64,000 nt of DNA from Rheum nobile. Lineage: Eukaryota > Streptophyta > Magnoliopsida > Caryophyllales > Polygonaceae. The DNA lies in NCBI GenBank assembly GCA_027886185.1, contig WOAB01000878.1:6026001-6090000 (forward strand). Direction: 5' to 3'. The notes under the pieces are model-generated. The model worked only from the letters and a program-made list of their open reading frames with translations, was not told the origin of the DNA and did no database searches. A program made the translations under genes and the position numbers. Below, piece after piece: positions 11,378-22,941 of the stretch (within the stretch, counting starts at the first letter, position 1; each line of letters starts with the position of its first letter).

Positions 11378-11398
11378 CCCCCCCCCCCCCCCCCCCCC
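11378..11398. repeat. Poly(C) tract, 21 nt
   Basis: Uninterrupted run of C. Another 21-nt run is at 22690-22710. Confidence 0.95.
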
Positions 11399-11599
11399 AC
11401 CCAAGTGGCATAATGAACTAGTTGTTGTATAAGGGTGTCGTCGTTGATCAATCTTCGGATATGAGTTGAATATCGTATGAATCGTGCAAGACACTTTCTA
11501 AAATCAGAAATTCGACCCTTATTAGATGTCTTAGGTTTTACGAAATCTGATCTGGGATAAGACAAATGAAATCTCAAATGTTCAAGGCAAGAACACAAG

Positions 11600-12130
11600 A
11601 GACACTGTGAGTTTTTCGGTTTTGATTAAATGTAATCTCACAAAGAGATGGATCTCTCATAAGGAGCCAAAACTTGACCCTAACACATCGTGCCCTTATA
11701 TAGGATAGGACGGCCAAGTGGTTACATGATGGTTAGATCGGTTAAAAATCCGTCAAACCGACCAATTGTCAAAGTGCACGGACCGTGCACTCTTTCGTGC
11801 CACGAACAATTTCTTTATAAAGAGAAGTCCGAGGAAAGTCTGTGCACTTTGTTTACTGAGAGCACTGTACGGTCTGTGATGCCTTAGACCGTGCACTCTT
11901 CAACACTTGGTGAAATTACACACCAGAAAACCGCACGGTCTGTGCATTATGGTGCAAGGTCTGTGCACATTGTTCTATACAACGTTTTATACCGAGTTAA
12001 TCCGCAAAGTGTGACATTCGTAGCCCCGGGTTTAAACTTGCGCATACGGGTGTGCACTCCGCACCCCCGATCCTGCAATGAGCTAATCAAGCCTCATAGG
12101 TCTTGAGCAAATTCTGATCACACCAAATGG
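11600..12130 (-). mobile_element. LTR-like segment with GTGCAC dyads upstream of a TATA box
   Basis: Read on the minus strand, a TATA-like CCTATATAAGGGC (about 11694-11706) is preceded within 70-260 bp by dyads such as GTGCACGGACCGTGCAC at 11776-11792 and GCACGGTCTGTGCA near 11934. The layout (dyad array, TATA, then leader) matches the gypsy LTRs elsewhere in this window, so I read it as a solo or truncated LTR. The TG...CA ends and target duplication were not found, so the borders are approximate. Confidence 0.4.
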
Positions 12131-13568
12131 TCGATGACATACACTAAAATCACCAACGCTAGCTATAGTCATCAACAAGACACATAAATTCCAATCTTCA
12201 TCAAGTCCTCATTCAAATTAAGGTCGATACGCCATGGTGATTACGGCATATTTAAAATGTATCTGTAGCAATAAAGTATTTGTATAGTCTAGTGACTCTA
12301 GTCACAAGTAAAATTGAGTAGGCCAAGATTAATACAATTGGAAGGTAGCTATGAACAATCGATCATTTACATTACATGCAATACTATACTTTGTTATGCT
12401 TTTGCCCTTAAACATACGTAGCTTGATTATATTGTCAATATCACGAGCATAGCAAGGACTAACTAGCTACGTACAACGTCTTTCAATTTATCATATGCTA
12501 GCTACCGGTAATCATACTCTTTCTTATTTGTAACGTGGCATCTTAACTAGGTTATTAAATAGCAGACCGGCCAGAACACAGACCTAAAATTAGACCATAG
12601 TTCGATGTTCAAGAAAAATCACACCATAAATTCCATATAATCATTTTTGCTATAAATCTATACCTCAAATTGCTTCTTTTCTCACATGAAAAACTAATCA
12701 TAACAAAGCACCAAGGAGACCTTGCCAAAATGCCAAAATGCCAAAAAGAAAAGTCTTTTTTTAGTATTTGATCTTAATAATTTTACAAAAGCAGTCACGT
12801 GAAGGCCTCAAACGCAACTGGTCCAGCCAGACCATTATTTTTAATAATTGCCAATATTAATTTAATTCGAGCAGTATTATTTTTAATTAAAAGAAGGTGT
12901 ACGGACTCGGCGCCGCCGGTGACTCAGCCGTACACGCCTTCATAATCCGTGGCAAAAGGGGGCCGTTGAGCCGTTCCATTAATATTTATGTCGGACGTCC
13001 ATGTGGTTATATATGGATGAGTTTTTCTTTTAATTTAATCAACTCTTAATTACAGAATACTTTATAAATTACTGCATGTATTATGAGTTGCAAGGATAAC
13101 TATATTAAAGGAGACAATAAGCATATGAGTGCAGAAATAAATTTATAATAATATGTATTTTGAAACAAACTTTTAAGGGCCCGAGGATCATCTTGCTATA
13201 GCTTTTGGCTGTGTTGTCGATAAATTGCCCTTTTGATTAACCAATCCATCATCCATGCATGAGGGTATTGTTATAGTAACTTATAAGTTAATTGTATGAC
13301 ATTTAATTAATCCTTTCAAAAATAAAATAAAAAATGGACGTCACCATATATTAATTGTCTGGATGAGCTTAAAATATGATAAGATTGACCTACATTAATC
13401 TAGCTAGGTTCTAACTCGATTAATGTCAACTGTATATATATTCGGTTTCTGTGTACGCGGTCCACTACTTAATTAAATGACCATCATGGATATAGTAATA
13501 AAATAAACATGCAAATGAGGATTAATGTATACGAATTACTCATCAAACTCAGATACAATATAAAAAGT
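12131..13568. other. Intergenic DNA with one GC-rich hairpin
   Basis: At 12896-12938 GTGTACGG and CCGTACAC flank a GC-rich 23-nt loop containing GGCGCCGCC and TGACTCA, in otherwise AT-rich DNA. No gene recognised across the rest. Confidence 0.5.
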
Positions 13569-13757
13569 TGTGGAGAATAAAGTTATCTCACATTGAAAAG
13601 TTAGGATTAAATAAGATTGATATTTTAGTTTAGTAAATTACTTTTATATTGTTAATTGATTTTATGATGAAATTTCACTGAACTTATGTGTTAGACTTAT
13701 TACGCGGCTTGCACTCAGGTGATATGTCCCCCTTTATAGGCCCATTAAACTTTAACA
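13569..13757 (+). mobile_element. Short LTR with tRNA-Met primer-binding site
   Basis: A 189-bp TG...CA segment (TGTGGAGAATAAAG to TTTAACA) followed immediately by TGGTATCAGAAG (13758-13769), the usual primer-binding site complementary to initiator tRNA-Met. The same family as copies at 2.4-2.8 kb and 11.1 kb. The internal region that follows has no coding remnant. Confidence 0.6.
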
Positions 13758-13769
13758 TGGTATCAGAAG

Positions 13770-14166
13770 ATAATTAATAGAACTTGATGATCCATTAGAT
13801 GGGAGAATACGAATAAAATTAAGTTACAATATAATAAATATCTTTAAGAAATACTACATACGATAAAAAATATGTGTCGTTTTAGCTTTGGACATAATAT
13901 TTAAGAAAATTAGTATTCATACCTAAAAACTTACATTTATCCTCAATCTTTCCGGATATTTAATGTTTACTATATTTTTTATCCAATGAATGATGAGTTT
14001 GAAAACAACGTAATAAACAAAAACAAGTTTCAATAACAATGTTTATAACTCACTAGAATTAATTAAATGTCTATGTTGGAAAGAAACTTTCTTAAAGCAA
14101 GTTACCTTGAAAGTTCTTTTCCTACGTTTCTTCACTTTGACGATGACAAACACATATTCTACTAAT
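13770..14166. other. Non-coding DNA between two retroelement remnants
   Basis: AT-rich; nothing recognised. It contains the broken edge of the gypsy element to its right. Confidence 0.45.
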
Positions 14167-15198
14167 TCACAAGTTTAGATCTTGACCCGACTGTTGCGTA
14201 GACCCTCCATGAGTCATATCCGTTTTTGCTTTGCCAGACTTGGCAAAATTAGACGGTGGCGCGGGACGTTTGAATCCACTCGCCTGAGACTGGCTCTGCA
14301 CTTGCCTCTGGCGATTGCGCTTCTTTGTCGACTCCTCCAGAGTCACTTCCAACTTGTAGGCAGCGTCCACGTACTGCTCCAAAGTAGAGCATCCGTGACG
14401 TACCATCAACGGCTTAATATCTGGGTTCATCCACTCGTGGAAATGCCAAATCTTTTGCTCTTCGTTGGACACCTCCAGCCCAACACACTACAATATATGA
14501 TTGAACTTGGTCGCAAGCTCGGTCACTTTTAATCCATCCGTCTTCGGATAGAGGAATTCCTTGTGCTTCTCTTCCCTCATAGCTCGGGAGAAGAAACAAT
14601 CTGTCATCTTGGCCTTGAATATCCCCCAGTTCAAACCAGGGTGATCAGCAAGACCTGTACCTTCCCACCATTCACTGGCTACTTCCTTCAGCTGAAGGGA
14701 AGCAATGTGCATCTTTTCAGCTTCAGTGCACTCAACGTTTCTGAATAATCTTTCCATGTGTGAGAACCAATATGCCACCCTAACTGGCTCTCCTTTCCCG
14801 TCATAGCTATCAAGCCTCATAGAGCTTATGGCCTTCAGTGCTCGGCCATAGTCGCCTCTATTCCTGACCGCTTCCTCCTGGGGTACATGGATATTAGGCT
14901 CCTCAAATCTAGGAACCGCTGGGGGAATTGGCACAACTTGTGCCTGAGGCGCGATTGGTCGCATAATGTCCGTGAATGCTTGCATCACAATTCCCCGAAT
15001 AGCCTCTATTGCTACTGCATCAAATACCATTGGAGCGTTGACCGGAGCTTGCTCATTGCCCCCTTGATTGTTATTAGAAGCAGTCTCGTGTTCATCCACA
15101 GGGTTCACAGTATTCCTCACATTTGGTCTGGGATCATTGCTTGGCCCAGCACCAGCACGAATGGTGTTCCTTGTGTTCATCATCTGTTTACCGATCAA
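14167..15198 (-). pseudogene. gag: gag of a chromovirus-like Ty3/gypsy element, truncated
   Basis: Starts at ATG 15198. Contains the retrotransposon gag core: RLDSYDGKGEP, VAYWFSHMERLF, LQLKEVASEWWEG, then FKAKMTDCFFSRAMREEKHKE and VTELATKFNHIL. An in-frame TAG at 14490-14488 interrupts it, after which the same frame resumes (VSNEEQKIWHFHEW) to 14167. The zinc knuckle and the whole pol region are missing, so the element was cut off about here. Gag forms the cytoplasmic virus-like particle. The family resembles Tekay/Del-type chromoviruses, consistent with the tRNA-Met primer site at 16381. Confidence 0.8.
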
Positions 15199-15426
15199 AT
15201 TCTAAGTATTTTATAACATTAATATCATTCCAATGTACTCAATGTAATAAAATCACTTAGAATAGATCAAACTTGGTAATTTTCATTGATAAGCTCAAAC
15301 TGAGCTAATAAGTTCTACAAAAGGGATCTCCCGAGCGTCAAGACAAAATTGCTCGGAGACTTAGGTTCTTAACAAAACGAACACTAAAATACAAAAAAAA
15401 GAAACTGCTAATCAGCACTAGCCCAA

Positions 15427-16215
15427 TCATGGCGCCCTGAAACATTTCCTGTAATCACAACTCCTCATACATGGCTTCTTTGAACGGGGTTTACCATCGG
15501 AATCTGGTGATGGACTTCTCACCCTGCTCGGTCCTGGAGCACATGGCTCATTCCTTGGCCTTGCCCTTCTTTGAGCATGCTCAACCGCCTCATCCATCTG
15601 ACGACGCTCTTCAAGGGAAATCATCTAACTCAGGCGAAGTGCCTCTCGCGAGTCAGGGCTCAACCTCAGCCTCCTCTGAGCAGGAATATGTTGTGAGTCC
15701 TCAGATGCATTTTGTGGATCACTCCTTCTTCTGATGCCAAACTCAGCATAGAGTGCCTCCCAATCGACCGAAGTCAATGGCGAGTACTCTCGCTCAGGCG
15801 GCAACTCCGGACTTGGATAGATAAACTCCATCCCCGGGTCCTCACTGCCCACCAATAAGCGCTCTAAGCCGTCAGACTCGTGGCCCTGATCCTCGAGGTC
15901 CTCCTCTGGATCCTCCTCGGGAATCGACTCGATCATAAAGTCATCGTCGTAGTACCATCTTGCGTACTCTGATGGATAACCCTCATCCTCAGTGTCCTCC
16001 CTTGGCTCCTCTTCGGGCTCTACCACAGGAACCTCGGTTTTATTGGACACTAGCACTACCGACTCAGGGAGTACGGTCTTCACCTCCTCGGGTGGACTAC
16101 TAGATTCTCCGATCTCGAAGCATCGCAGGGGAACTGGAAACTCAAGCCTCATTGGAGATGGCGGAGCCACCTCGGCTTCTTTCGAGTCCCTTTGAAGAGA
16201 AAAGCATACACCCAT
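15427..16215 (-). pseudogene. Extra acidic ORF between LTR and gag
   Basis: One frame from ATG 16215 to 15427 broken by a single TAG at 15627-15625: 196 codons, stop, then 65 codons beginning MISLEERRQMDE. The product is rich in Glu, Asp, Pro and Ser (PEEDPEEDLEDQ, YSPLTSVDWEALYAEFGI) with a basic C-terminal end. It is not gag, and no known domain is seen. It lies directly after the primer-binding site and upstream of gag, a place where some plant gypsy lineages carry an additional ORF. Role unknown. Confidence 0.6.
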
Positions 16216-16380
16216 AATCTGCGGGTGACGAGAAGAGAGTTTAGTCTTTCTAAATATAGAAGAGAACTTACTATATCAGACTAAAGTGAAGGCACGACTA
16301 GGAAGGTTTAAAAAAAAACTCTTTTTCATTTCAAAACGAGTAAATGGTTTATGAAATCCCCACCCGTTTGAAAAAAAATC

Positions 16381-16393
16381 GGCTCTGATACCA
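16381..16393 (-). other. Primer-binding site (tRNA-Met) of the gypsy element
   Basis: On the minus strand TGGTATCAGAGCC lies 4 nt after the LTR end (GTTACA), matching the 3' end of initiator tRNA-Met. Confidence 0.85.
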
Positions 16394-16397
16394 AATC

Positions 16398-18666
16398 TGT
16401 AACACCCCCAAATATATATCCTTGAAAGGTATCACCGCCAGTGACCTCAGATTCCACATCCGAAGCCACCCAAGGCTTAACCAATTTATACAAATCATAA
16501 AACAACATTTATAATACGAAATGTCATAGTATTGGATTAAATCAAAGTTTCGGAATTACATCCATAATCCAAATACAACCAAAATATATTACAGCGGAAG
16601 TCTTTTTAAAATAAATGACAAAAAAGTCTTGATCTAGCGATCACACGCCTAGGATCTCAACCTGATAAAACTCTTTAAAATTCCATCTGCCTTCCTCGTC
16701 GTTTCTAGCCTTCATGGAACTGCAGTTTATTTGATGTGCCGTATGAGACGGATGACACCAGCCAACCATGCAAGGGAATATAACCGGTTGGTTAGTCTAA
16801 TGAAAGACTATGCAAGGGTAAAACAGAAAGGTTCTAAGTAGTCGTATTAGGTTAGACTCATCGCTTCTCGAATAAAAGTCGATGACGATAGTCAACCACC
16901 ATACTCCTACTGAAAAATACGAAAAGGTATGATCAAGAGAAGACTCTGAAAGATTGAGTCTTAAGGACACATATGAAGAGAAGACTCCAACGAATTGAGT
17001 CTTATCGAAAAGTATGACAATGTTTGGGAACATTATAATTCACACAAGCGGTTTAAAACGACTTGGTGTTTCGGTTCACGATCAACCTCACCGCATAATG
17101 CGAATTCAGATTGGAAAGAGAACTTTACTCTGAGCAAAGTCTAAACGAGTTTCTCATAGCTGCACTACTTCCTAGATGCACTACTCGCCTGAGGGTATAT
17201 TAATTATGTGCATAGCGGCACTTATCTTATTTACTTCCAAAACGTATATTCACGTTATAAGCTTTTATCATAATCATCTCATCCCTCAGGATATAGAGAT
17301 ATATAGTCGGGAATAAATCCCTAAAGGTTTGACGCCGACAAAGCGCACCTCTCCTATATTCGGATAGGGGATAGTCATGACTAGAGAAACGGTGTTAGGG
17401 CTTGGACATCCTATCCACCGGGTTATAAAGAAATGGCTACCTCTCAAGGTAAGCAGTGTTCCTACGAATACTCGTGCTAACTATATCTCAAGTTTGCATA
17501 AAAATCCACAACAATACCATCACGGTAATAACAGATATAATAGCGTTATTTCTAGCAATATATACAACCTATTATAATATTCATTTTAATCGTATCATTT
17601 TAAGAAAACTGTTCCCAACGAAACCAGTAATTCATCCCAATTTAATTAACAATTAAACAATTGATAATTAATAGAAAAATGGAATGATAAGCAAGAGCGA
17701 ACCGCCACTTGCCTTAGATTAGACGAAGCTCAAGGACAACGGGTTTCCGGGTCCGGAATGAGGACAGAACTCGAATTTTAGATCCCTACGGAACGACCCA
17801 TAACGAAACCCTAAGTTAGATTCGATAATAAAATATACGAATCTAAGGAAAGACGAACAAATTCAAAAGAACGGAAATCCCAAACGAGATCACAAAGCCC
17901 AAGCCACAACCACAAGTGCTCAGGCACACCGCGGGTGCGGCGGCCTTGACCGCGGGTGCGGTCAAGCCACAGTGGCTCGATGACGATGACGAAAACTCAT
18001 CGGGGAAGACGACGGGGGTTCGACTCGTGGTGGCTCCGACTTCTGGATTCCTTGGACCACCCAAGCACCACCTTGAGAGCACCTCCTCCTCCTATGAGAG
18101 CTCCGACGACAACTCCGGCGAAAGCTCGCAAATCCGATGACAATGGAACGAGAGAGAGATTTGAGAGGGAGAGATTGAGATGGCTTCCTTCTCCAAGTCC
18201 CCTCCTTATATAGGCCAAGCAAGGAGCTCAAGCAACCAGCTCCCCCACCGCCTCAGCTCCGACAGGGGAGAAGCAGCTCAGGCGCACGACGGTCAAAGTT
18301 TGGCGAAGCAGAAAAGTAATGATGACGGCGCGGGTGCGGTGGGTCTCACCGCGGGGTGCGGTGAAGGCCATTTCTGACCGCGGGTGCGGTGGGTATGACC
18401 GCGGGCGCGGTAGAGTCCAAATCCTGCCTCTTTCGTCCGAGAAGAATTATGGGTATGGGTCTTAACCCCGGATTAAATATATTCGTATCCGAACAAATAT
18501 TCTAAACCCCAGAAATACGTCGAATGTATTTTATTCCACTCAGGGAATTATTACAGAGATCAAGCATTTAACAGAATGTTTGAACTTCTCTGAAATTAAT
18601 TCGACTTCAGTACGAGTGTTTGAAAAAATTACAAAAATACCCTTACTAAAAATGAGGGGTATTACA
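16398..18666 (-). mobile_element. 5' LTR (2.27 kb) of the chromovirus-like element
   Basis: On the minus strand it starts TGTAATACCCCTCATTTTTA and ends GGGGGTGTTACA, next to the primer-binding site. A related LTR copy on the plus strand lies at 47237-49523. A TATA-like CCTATATAAGG sits near 18210 (minus), preceded by dyads of type ACCGCGGGTGCGGT at about 18328-18415; two more are downstream at 17930-17965. The long LTR body has open frames in several registers (17.8-18.4 kb) that I regard as fortuitous. The other end of the element is missing. Confidence 0.85.
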
Positions 18667-20085
18667 ACCATTGTCATATGTTATTCTAGTGGTTAGTGTT
18701 CATAAGTTTCTTCCTTCTTTGGTTGTGTTAAATGTTGATTTTTCAAATTCATTGATAGGATATCGAGTCTTTGACTAATTTGCGGTACTTGTGCTCCTGT
18801 TGTACTGAATATGTAGTTTTTTTTTTCAATGGTCAATCTTCTTTTTCTGGTTTGTTTGCATCGAATCCTTGACTATTCGTGTCCTTTGATTGCTGCAATT
18901 TTGTATAAGTTTACCATTGTCAATTGTCCAGCCAAAAACAAAACAAAGGTAAAAAAACAAAGAAAAGGGAAAAGAGGAAGAAGGAGAAAAACGAACTCTC
19001 CAATCTGATGTTCTAAAGAATGAATATATAGACTTAACAAAACCCTCATTCCTAAAAAGATAACAATAATCTCCTAAAAATATAATAAAGGGAATAAAAG
19101 GAAATAAAATAAAATAAATAAAATAAAAGATCTCGGACGAAAATCTCAAAACGCGCCGCGCATGGATCCGCGACTGCGGCTTTGAAACCGCGCCTGCGGT
19201 TTGCTCTCTGTAACCTTGCATCTGCTTCGTCGCCAATCCGCTACCGCGGAAAAATTTCCGCGTCTGCGGATCTTCCTGGTAAACCGCGACCGCGGTTCTG
19301 GCTCTGTTGCTCTTACGCGCTCGCGGCCTTCACTCGGTGGCTTCCTACTCCTAATGCTTCATTACTTCGCCAAAATTCTCCATTTAGCCACTTCTTCTCT
19401 ACAACTCCATTATTCTAAATTGTCTACTAAACCCACACAAATGGTACCTAAATCCTAGTAACAGCTCCTAGTTATGCACTACAAAGTAGAGCGTATCAAT
19501 AAGCTAGGAAGAAGTTTTACCATTGTCATATGTTATTCTAGTGATTAGTGTTAATAAGTTTCTTCCTTCTTTGGTTGTGTTAAATGTTGATTTTCCAATT
19601 CATTGATAGGATATCGAGTCTTTGACTAATTTGCGGTACGTGTGCTCCTGCTGTACTGAATACATAGTTTTTTTTTTCAATGTTCAATATTTTTTTTTCT
19701 AATTTGTTTGCATCGAATCCTTGACTATTCATGTCCTTTGATTGCTGCAATTTTGTATAAGTTTACCATTGTCATATGTTATTCTGGTGGTTAGTGTTAA
19801 TAAGTTTCTTCCTGACATTTTGTATAAGCTAAGAAGTAGTTTTACCATTGTCATATGTTATTCTGGTGGTTAGTGTTAATAAGTTTTTTCCTTCTTTGGT
19901 TGTGTTAAATGTTGATTTTTCAAATTCATTGATAGGATATCGAGTCGTTGACTAATTTGTGGTACTTGTGCTCGTGCTGTACTGAATATGTAGTTTTTTT
20001 TTTCAATGGTCAATCTTTTTTTTCTAGTTTGTTTGCATCGAATCCTTGACTATTCGTGTCCTTTGATTGCTGCAATTTTGTATGA
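18667..20085 (+). repeat. About three tandem copies of a 250-bp unit
   Basis: The unit begins TACCATTGTCATATGTTATT and includes GGTTGTGTTAAATGTTGATT, GATAGGATATCGAGTC, GCGGTACTTGTGCTC and TTGCATCGAATCCTTGAC. Starts at about 18666, 19519, 19763 (short) and 19841; a partial copy lies at 20389-20470. The first copy is followed by a solo LTR at 18925-19495. Probably tandem intron or promoter duplication in a Helitron-type region. Confidence 0.7.
18925..19495 (-). mobile_element. Solo LTR with CCGC...GCGG dyads, 5-bp TSD
   Basis: A 571-bp insertion flanked by TCAAT at 18920-18924 and 19496-19500. On the minus strand it starts TACGCTCTACTTTGTAGTG, similar to the LTR start TAAGCACTACTTTGTAGGG of the element at 49.5-56.7 kb, and ends GGCTGGACA. 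TATA-like CTATATATTC lies near 19026; about 130-300 bp upstream of it are at least five dyads, including CCGCGACTGCGG, ACCGCGCCTGCGGT, TCCGCTACCGCGGA, TCCGCGTCTGCGGA and ACCGCGACCGCGGT. Confidence 0.65.
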
Positions 20086-20852
20086 TGAATGACTTTCTTC
20101 TAATTAGACTACGTGGAGTTCGTCTATTACAATGTCATCATGTGCATTAACAACTGATGGGGCCTTACTATTGCTTTAATAAGTTTCAGATAAGGTCAGA
20201 AGCTAATGCGAGCCTGTGTAGTCTTTCAAGGTGCTACGATAGCACCTATGGTGGGGACAGCCTTATACTATGGAGATCGATGCCTAAAATTCTTCACCTT
20301 TTGAGTCAGGTGATGTAATCTGCATAACTATCAGTTCAATCTTCATGGTGCCAGCTTTAGTCAATTTAATGTTTTGATACTGGGCCTTTTTAATCTTATT
20401 TTTCTGGTTTGTTTGCATCGAATCCTTGACAATTTATGTCGTTTGTTTGCTGCAATTTTGTCTGATGGATGACTTTCTTCTAACCTTATATAGTATGGTA
20501 GGCAGACCACTACTAACTGTTTGTCTGTTTATTATGTAAGATGCATACATGGGAGAGGTTGTGAATGTCTTTTTCTGGATGGTGTGCAATAAAGTATTAT
20601 TAGTTGTAGCTCATTTGAAGGTAATTTTTTTCCAAGTCAAGATTGTGACTTTATTATAGTTCATTGCAATGACAGGAAATTAAAAATCTTATAGAAAATC
20701 TTTTCATTATTTTATATATGTCAGTAGTCTGTGTGTATTATTTAGCATCCATTTACACTTTTGTGAATGCTTATACTCTTTTATGTTACTTCAATGAATT
20801 TTTTGTGTCTTTAATCTTTTCTATGAAATAGCTTATCAATTTTCATTGCAGG

Positions 20853-20945
20853 TGGTGAAACTCAGAGAACAGTGATAGAGACGTTAAACCAGTTAGATGG
20901 TTTTGAAATTCAGAGAATTGTGATAGAGTCGGGTGATGTAATCTG
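20853..20945 (+). pseudogene. AAA-ATPase exon fragment (26S proteasome RPT-like)
   Basis: After a pyrimidine tract and AG (TTTTCATTGCAG) the frame reads GGETQRTVIETLNQLDGFE. This resembles the RPT proteasome ATPase segment E-(V/I)-QRTM-x-E-x-(L/V)-NQLDGF just after Walker B. The sequence then departs from the family (EIQRIVIESGD). No other RPT exon is visible, so this looks like an isolated captured exon inside a Helitron-type region. Confidence 0.4.
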
Positions 20946-21039
20946 CATGACCGATGAATTTTTCGTGTCTTTAATCTTGATCTTGTATAACTATCGGTTC
21001 AGTCTACATGTTGTCACCTTTAGTGAATTTAATGTGTTG

Positions 21040-21402
21040 CTACTGGGCCTTTTCTGGCTATTGGGCCTCTTTTCTAAAAATGGGCTTATGTTATTTAAAT
21101 ATCATTTTTGTTCTATAATTTTCTATCCGATGCTAAAATATTTTCCTTTTGGTTTTTGCTATTGGGTCTTTTCTGGCTAATGAGGCTTTTTTTTCTAAAT
21201 GGGCTTCTACTATTTAAATATGGTTTTCTTGTTCTTTGATTTTCTGACCGATGCTAATTTTTGTTTTCTATTGGTTTTTGCTACTGGGCCTTTTCTGGCT
21301 AATTGGCCTTTTTTTCTAAAGGGGCTTGTGTTATTTAAATATGGCTTTCTAGTTCTTTGATTTTCTGACCGATGTTAATTTTTTCCTATTGGTTTTTACT
21401 TA
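21040..21402 (+). repeat. Three tandem copies, ~120-bp unit with TGGGCC words
   Basis: Units start at 21040, 21159 and 21281 with CTACTGGGCCTTTTCTGGCT. Each contains a second GGGCTT followed by TTATTTAAATATGG, and GACCGATGCTAA. TGGGC(C/T) resembles plant 'site II' promoter elements. Confidence 0.75.
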
Positions 21403-22038
21403 GGATCTAATTGTACATTATTTGTAGTGGGTTACACGTGGCAACTGAATGGTGCTTCACTGTTTTTTATAAGCAAATTCCTGCATTTATTTTTGCTTCC
21501 GACTGTTTTCTTTCTGACTTAGATCTACTTCTAGTTCTCCCTGCAGTTAAAGCATTCTCCAAGTTTGTTGTTCTTTTTTTTATAGTTTCTTTTATTCTTT
21601 CTAAACATTCCTCTTTGTCTTGATTTCTCGTGTGTTTTAAATTGTTTTAATGCTACGCCTAGTGTTTTATATCTGAAGATACTTTCTTTTCGTTTTCTTC
21701 TCTGATTGTGTGTGCTTTTGGTTTCTTTTACAGTCTGTTTTTTATGTTTTGTGTTGCATGTACCGATGATCCTTTTTTTCGTTAAAGCATTGTCATGGGG
21801 TCCAGTTTTTACACTTTTTTTAAGAGTATTCTGCGTTGCATGTGCCCTGCCGTATTTGTTTTACTTTCTCGTTGTCATATGGTACTATTTCATGTTTTTT
21901 TAAAAAGTTTTTGAGTTTCTATGCTAAATGTCCATGTGTTTTTTTGTATGTTGTCATATGCCCTGCATCTCTCTTCTCTGGTTGGATGTCCTTTATGTTT
22001 TTTTTCCTTATTTCGTGCGACATTTCCCTCCTCCCCCC

Positions 22039-22689
22039 TAGAGGTGTTCAGTGGTTCCTTTGAACCGTTCAACCAGCGGTTCTGGAATCGCCCAAAACCG
22101 TCTAAAACCGTAACCGTAATCGAACCGGAACCGACTAAAACCGTTCGAGACCGGTTTCGGTTTCGGTTCAAGATTTCATAGAACCGTGGAACCGACGGTT
22201 CCAAACCGTTTCAGAACCGCCAATTTCAAACCTATTAGCTAAGTGAATTTCCATAATAAAGGTAAGAGGACTACGTGGATTTTGATTTCTCTAACCCGGA
22301 GAGAACACGTAAGCAATTTAATTATGTTCAAACCTTTATTTTTCCATTTTTTTCCCTTATAATTTTGTATAAAGACAAATGCTTATTATATTTTTTAGTT
22401 TAAGAATATATTGTATAATTAAAATATAAAGATTAAATGATTAATGTTAATATTTTCTTATTTTTTTATATTCGACTTTTTTTAGATATTTTGTATAAAA
22501 ATATTAATTTTTATCCGGTTCGGAACCGGAACCGGTTCAAAACCGGCCGGAACCGCAATCGAAATCGGAACCGGCAAAACCGGATGGAACCGGACTTGTT
22601 TGGTTCCGGTTTCAGTTCATGATTTTTTAGAACCGGAACCGGCGGTTCTAGAACCGTAACCGGCGGTTCCAAAACCGTGAACATCTCTA
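22039..22689. mobile_element. hAT-like MITE rich in GGTTC/GAACC words
   Basis: A 651-bp element with ends TAGAGGTGTTCA and, complemented, TAGAGATGTTCA. Both terminal quarters are packed with GAACCG, CGGTTC and AACCGT words, so the element folds on itself in many registers. It lies in a C tract: CTCCCCCC precedes it and 21 C follow, consistent with an 8-bp duplication of C-rich target, though a low-complexity target cannot prove this. The interior is AT-rich without an ORF. Confidence 0.75.
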
Positions 22690-22710
22690 CCCCCCCCCCC
22701 CCCCCCCCCC
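22690..22710. repeat. Poly(C) tract, 21 nt
   Basis: Follows the hAT-like MITE directly and contributes its apparent target duplication. Confidence 0.9.
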
Positions 22711-22941
22711 GCCGAGTTCTGCATGCAGAGTTAACTTTGAGTTTTGCTTGTTTTTGTTTTTCCAGATGAGCTTTTTCTTCGTTTTTATGTGATATGTTGT
22801 TGTTTTATGTACTTTTGTTGTTGTGTATGCCACTATTTTTTATAAATGTTACGTTTTGTTTAATTTTGTGCATGCAAATTTTGTTCAACATGTGTTATTT
22901 CAGGTATGTTTGTGATCATGCATGCATTGTGTTCTTGTAAG

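Noticed and set aside
17843..18377. Overlapping frames in five registers
   Set aside because: All inside a gypsy LTR; GC-rich low complexity, not conserved with the copy at 47.7 kb as protein.
18826..19236. Minus-strand 136-codon frame
   Set aside because: Spans the junction of a solo LTR and the tandem repeat; not a gene.
21411..22063. Chain of hydrophobic plus-strand frames (possible membrane protein)
   Set aside because: T-rich intronic DNA read as Phe/Leu/Val; no start, splice or family support.
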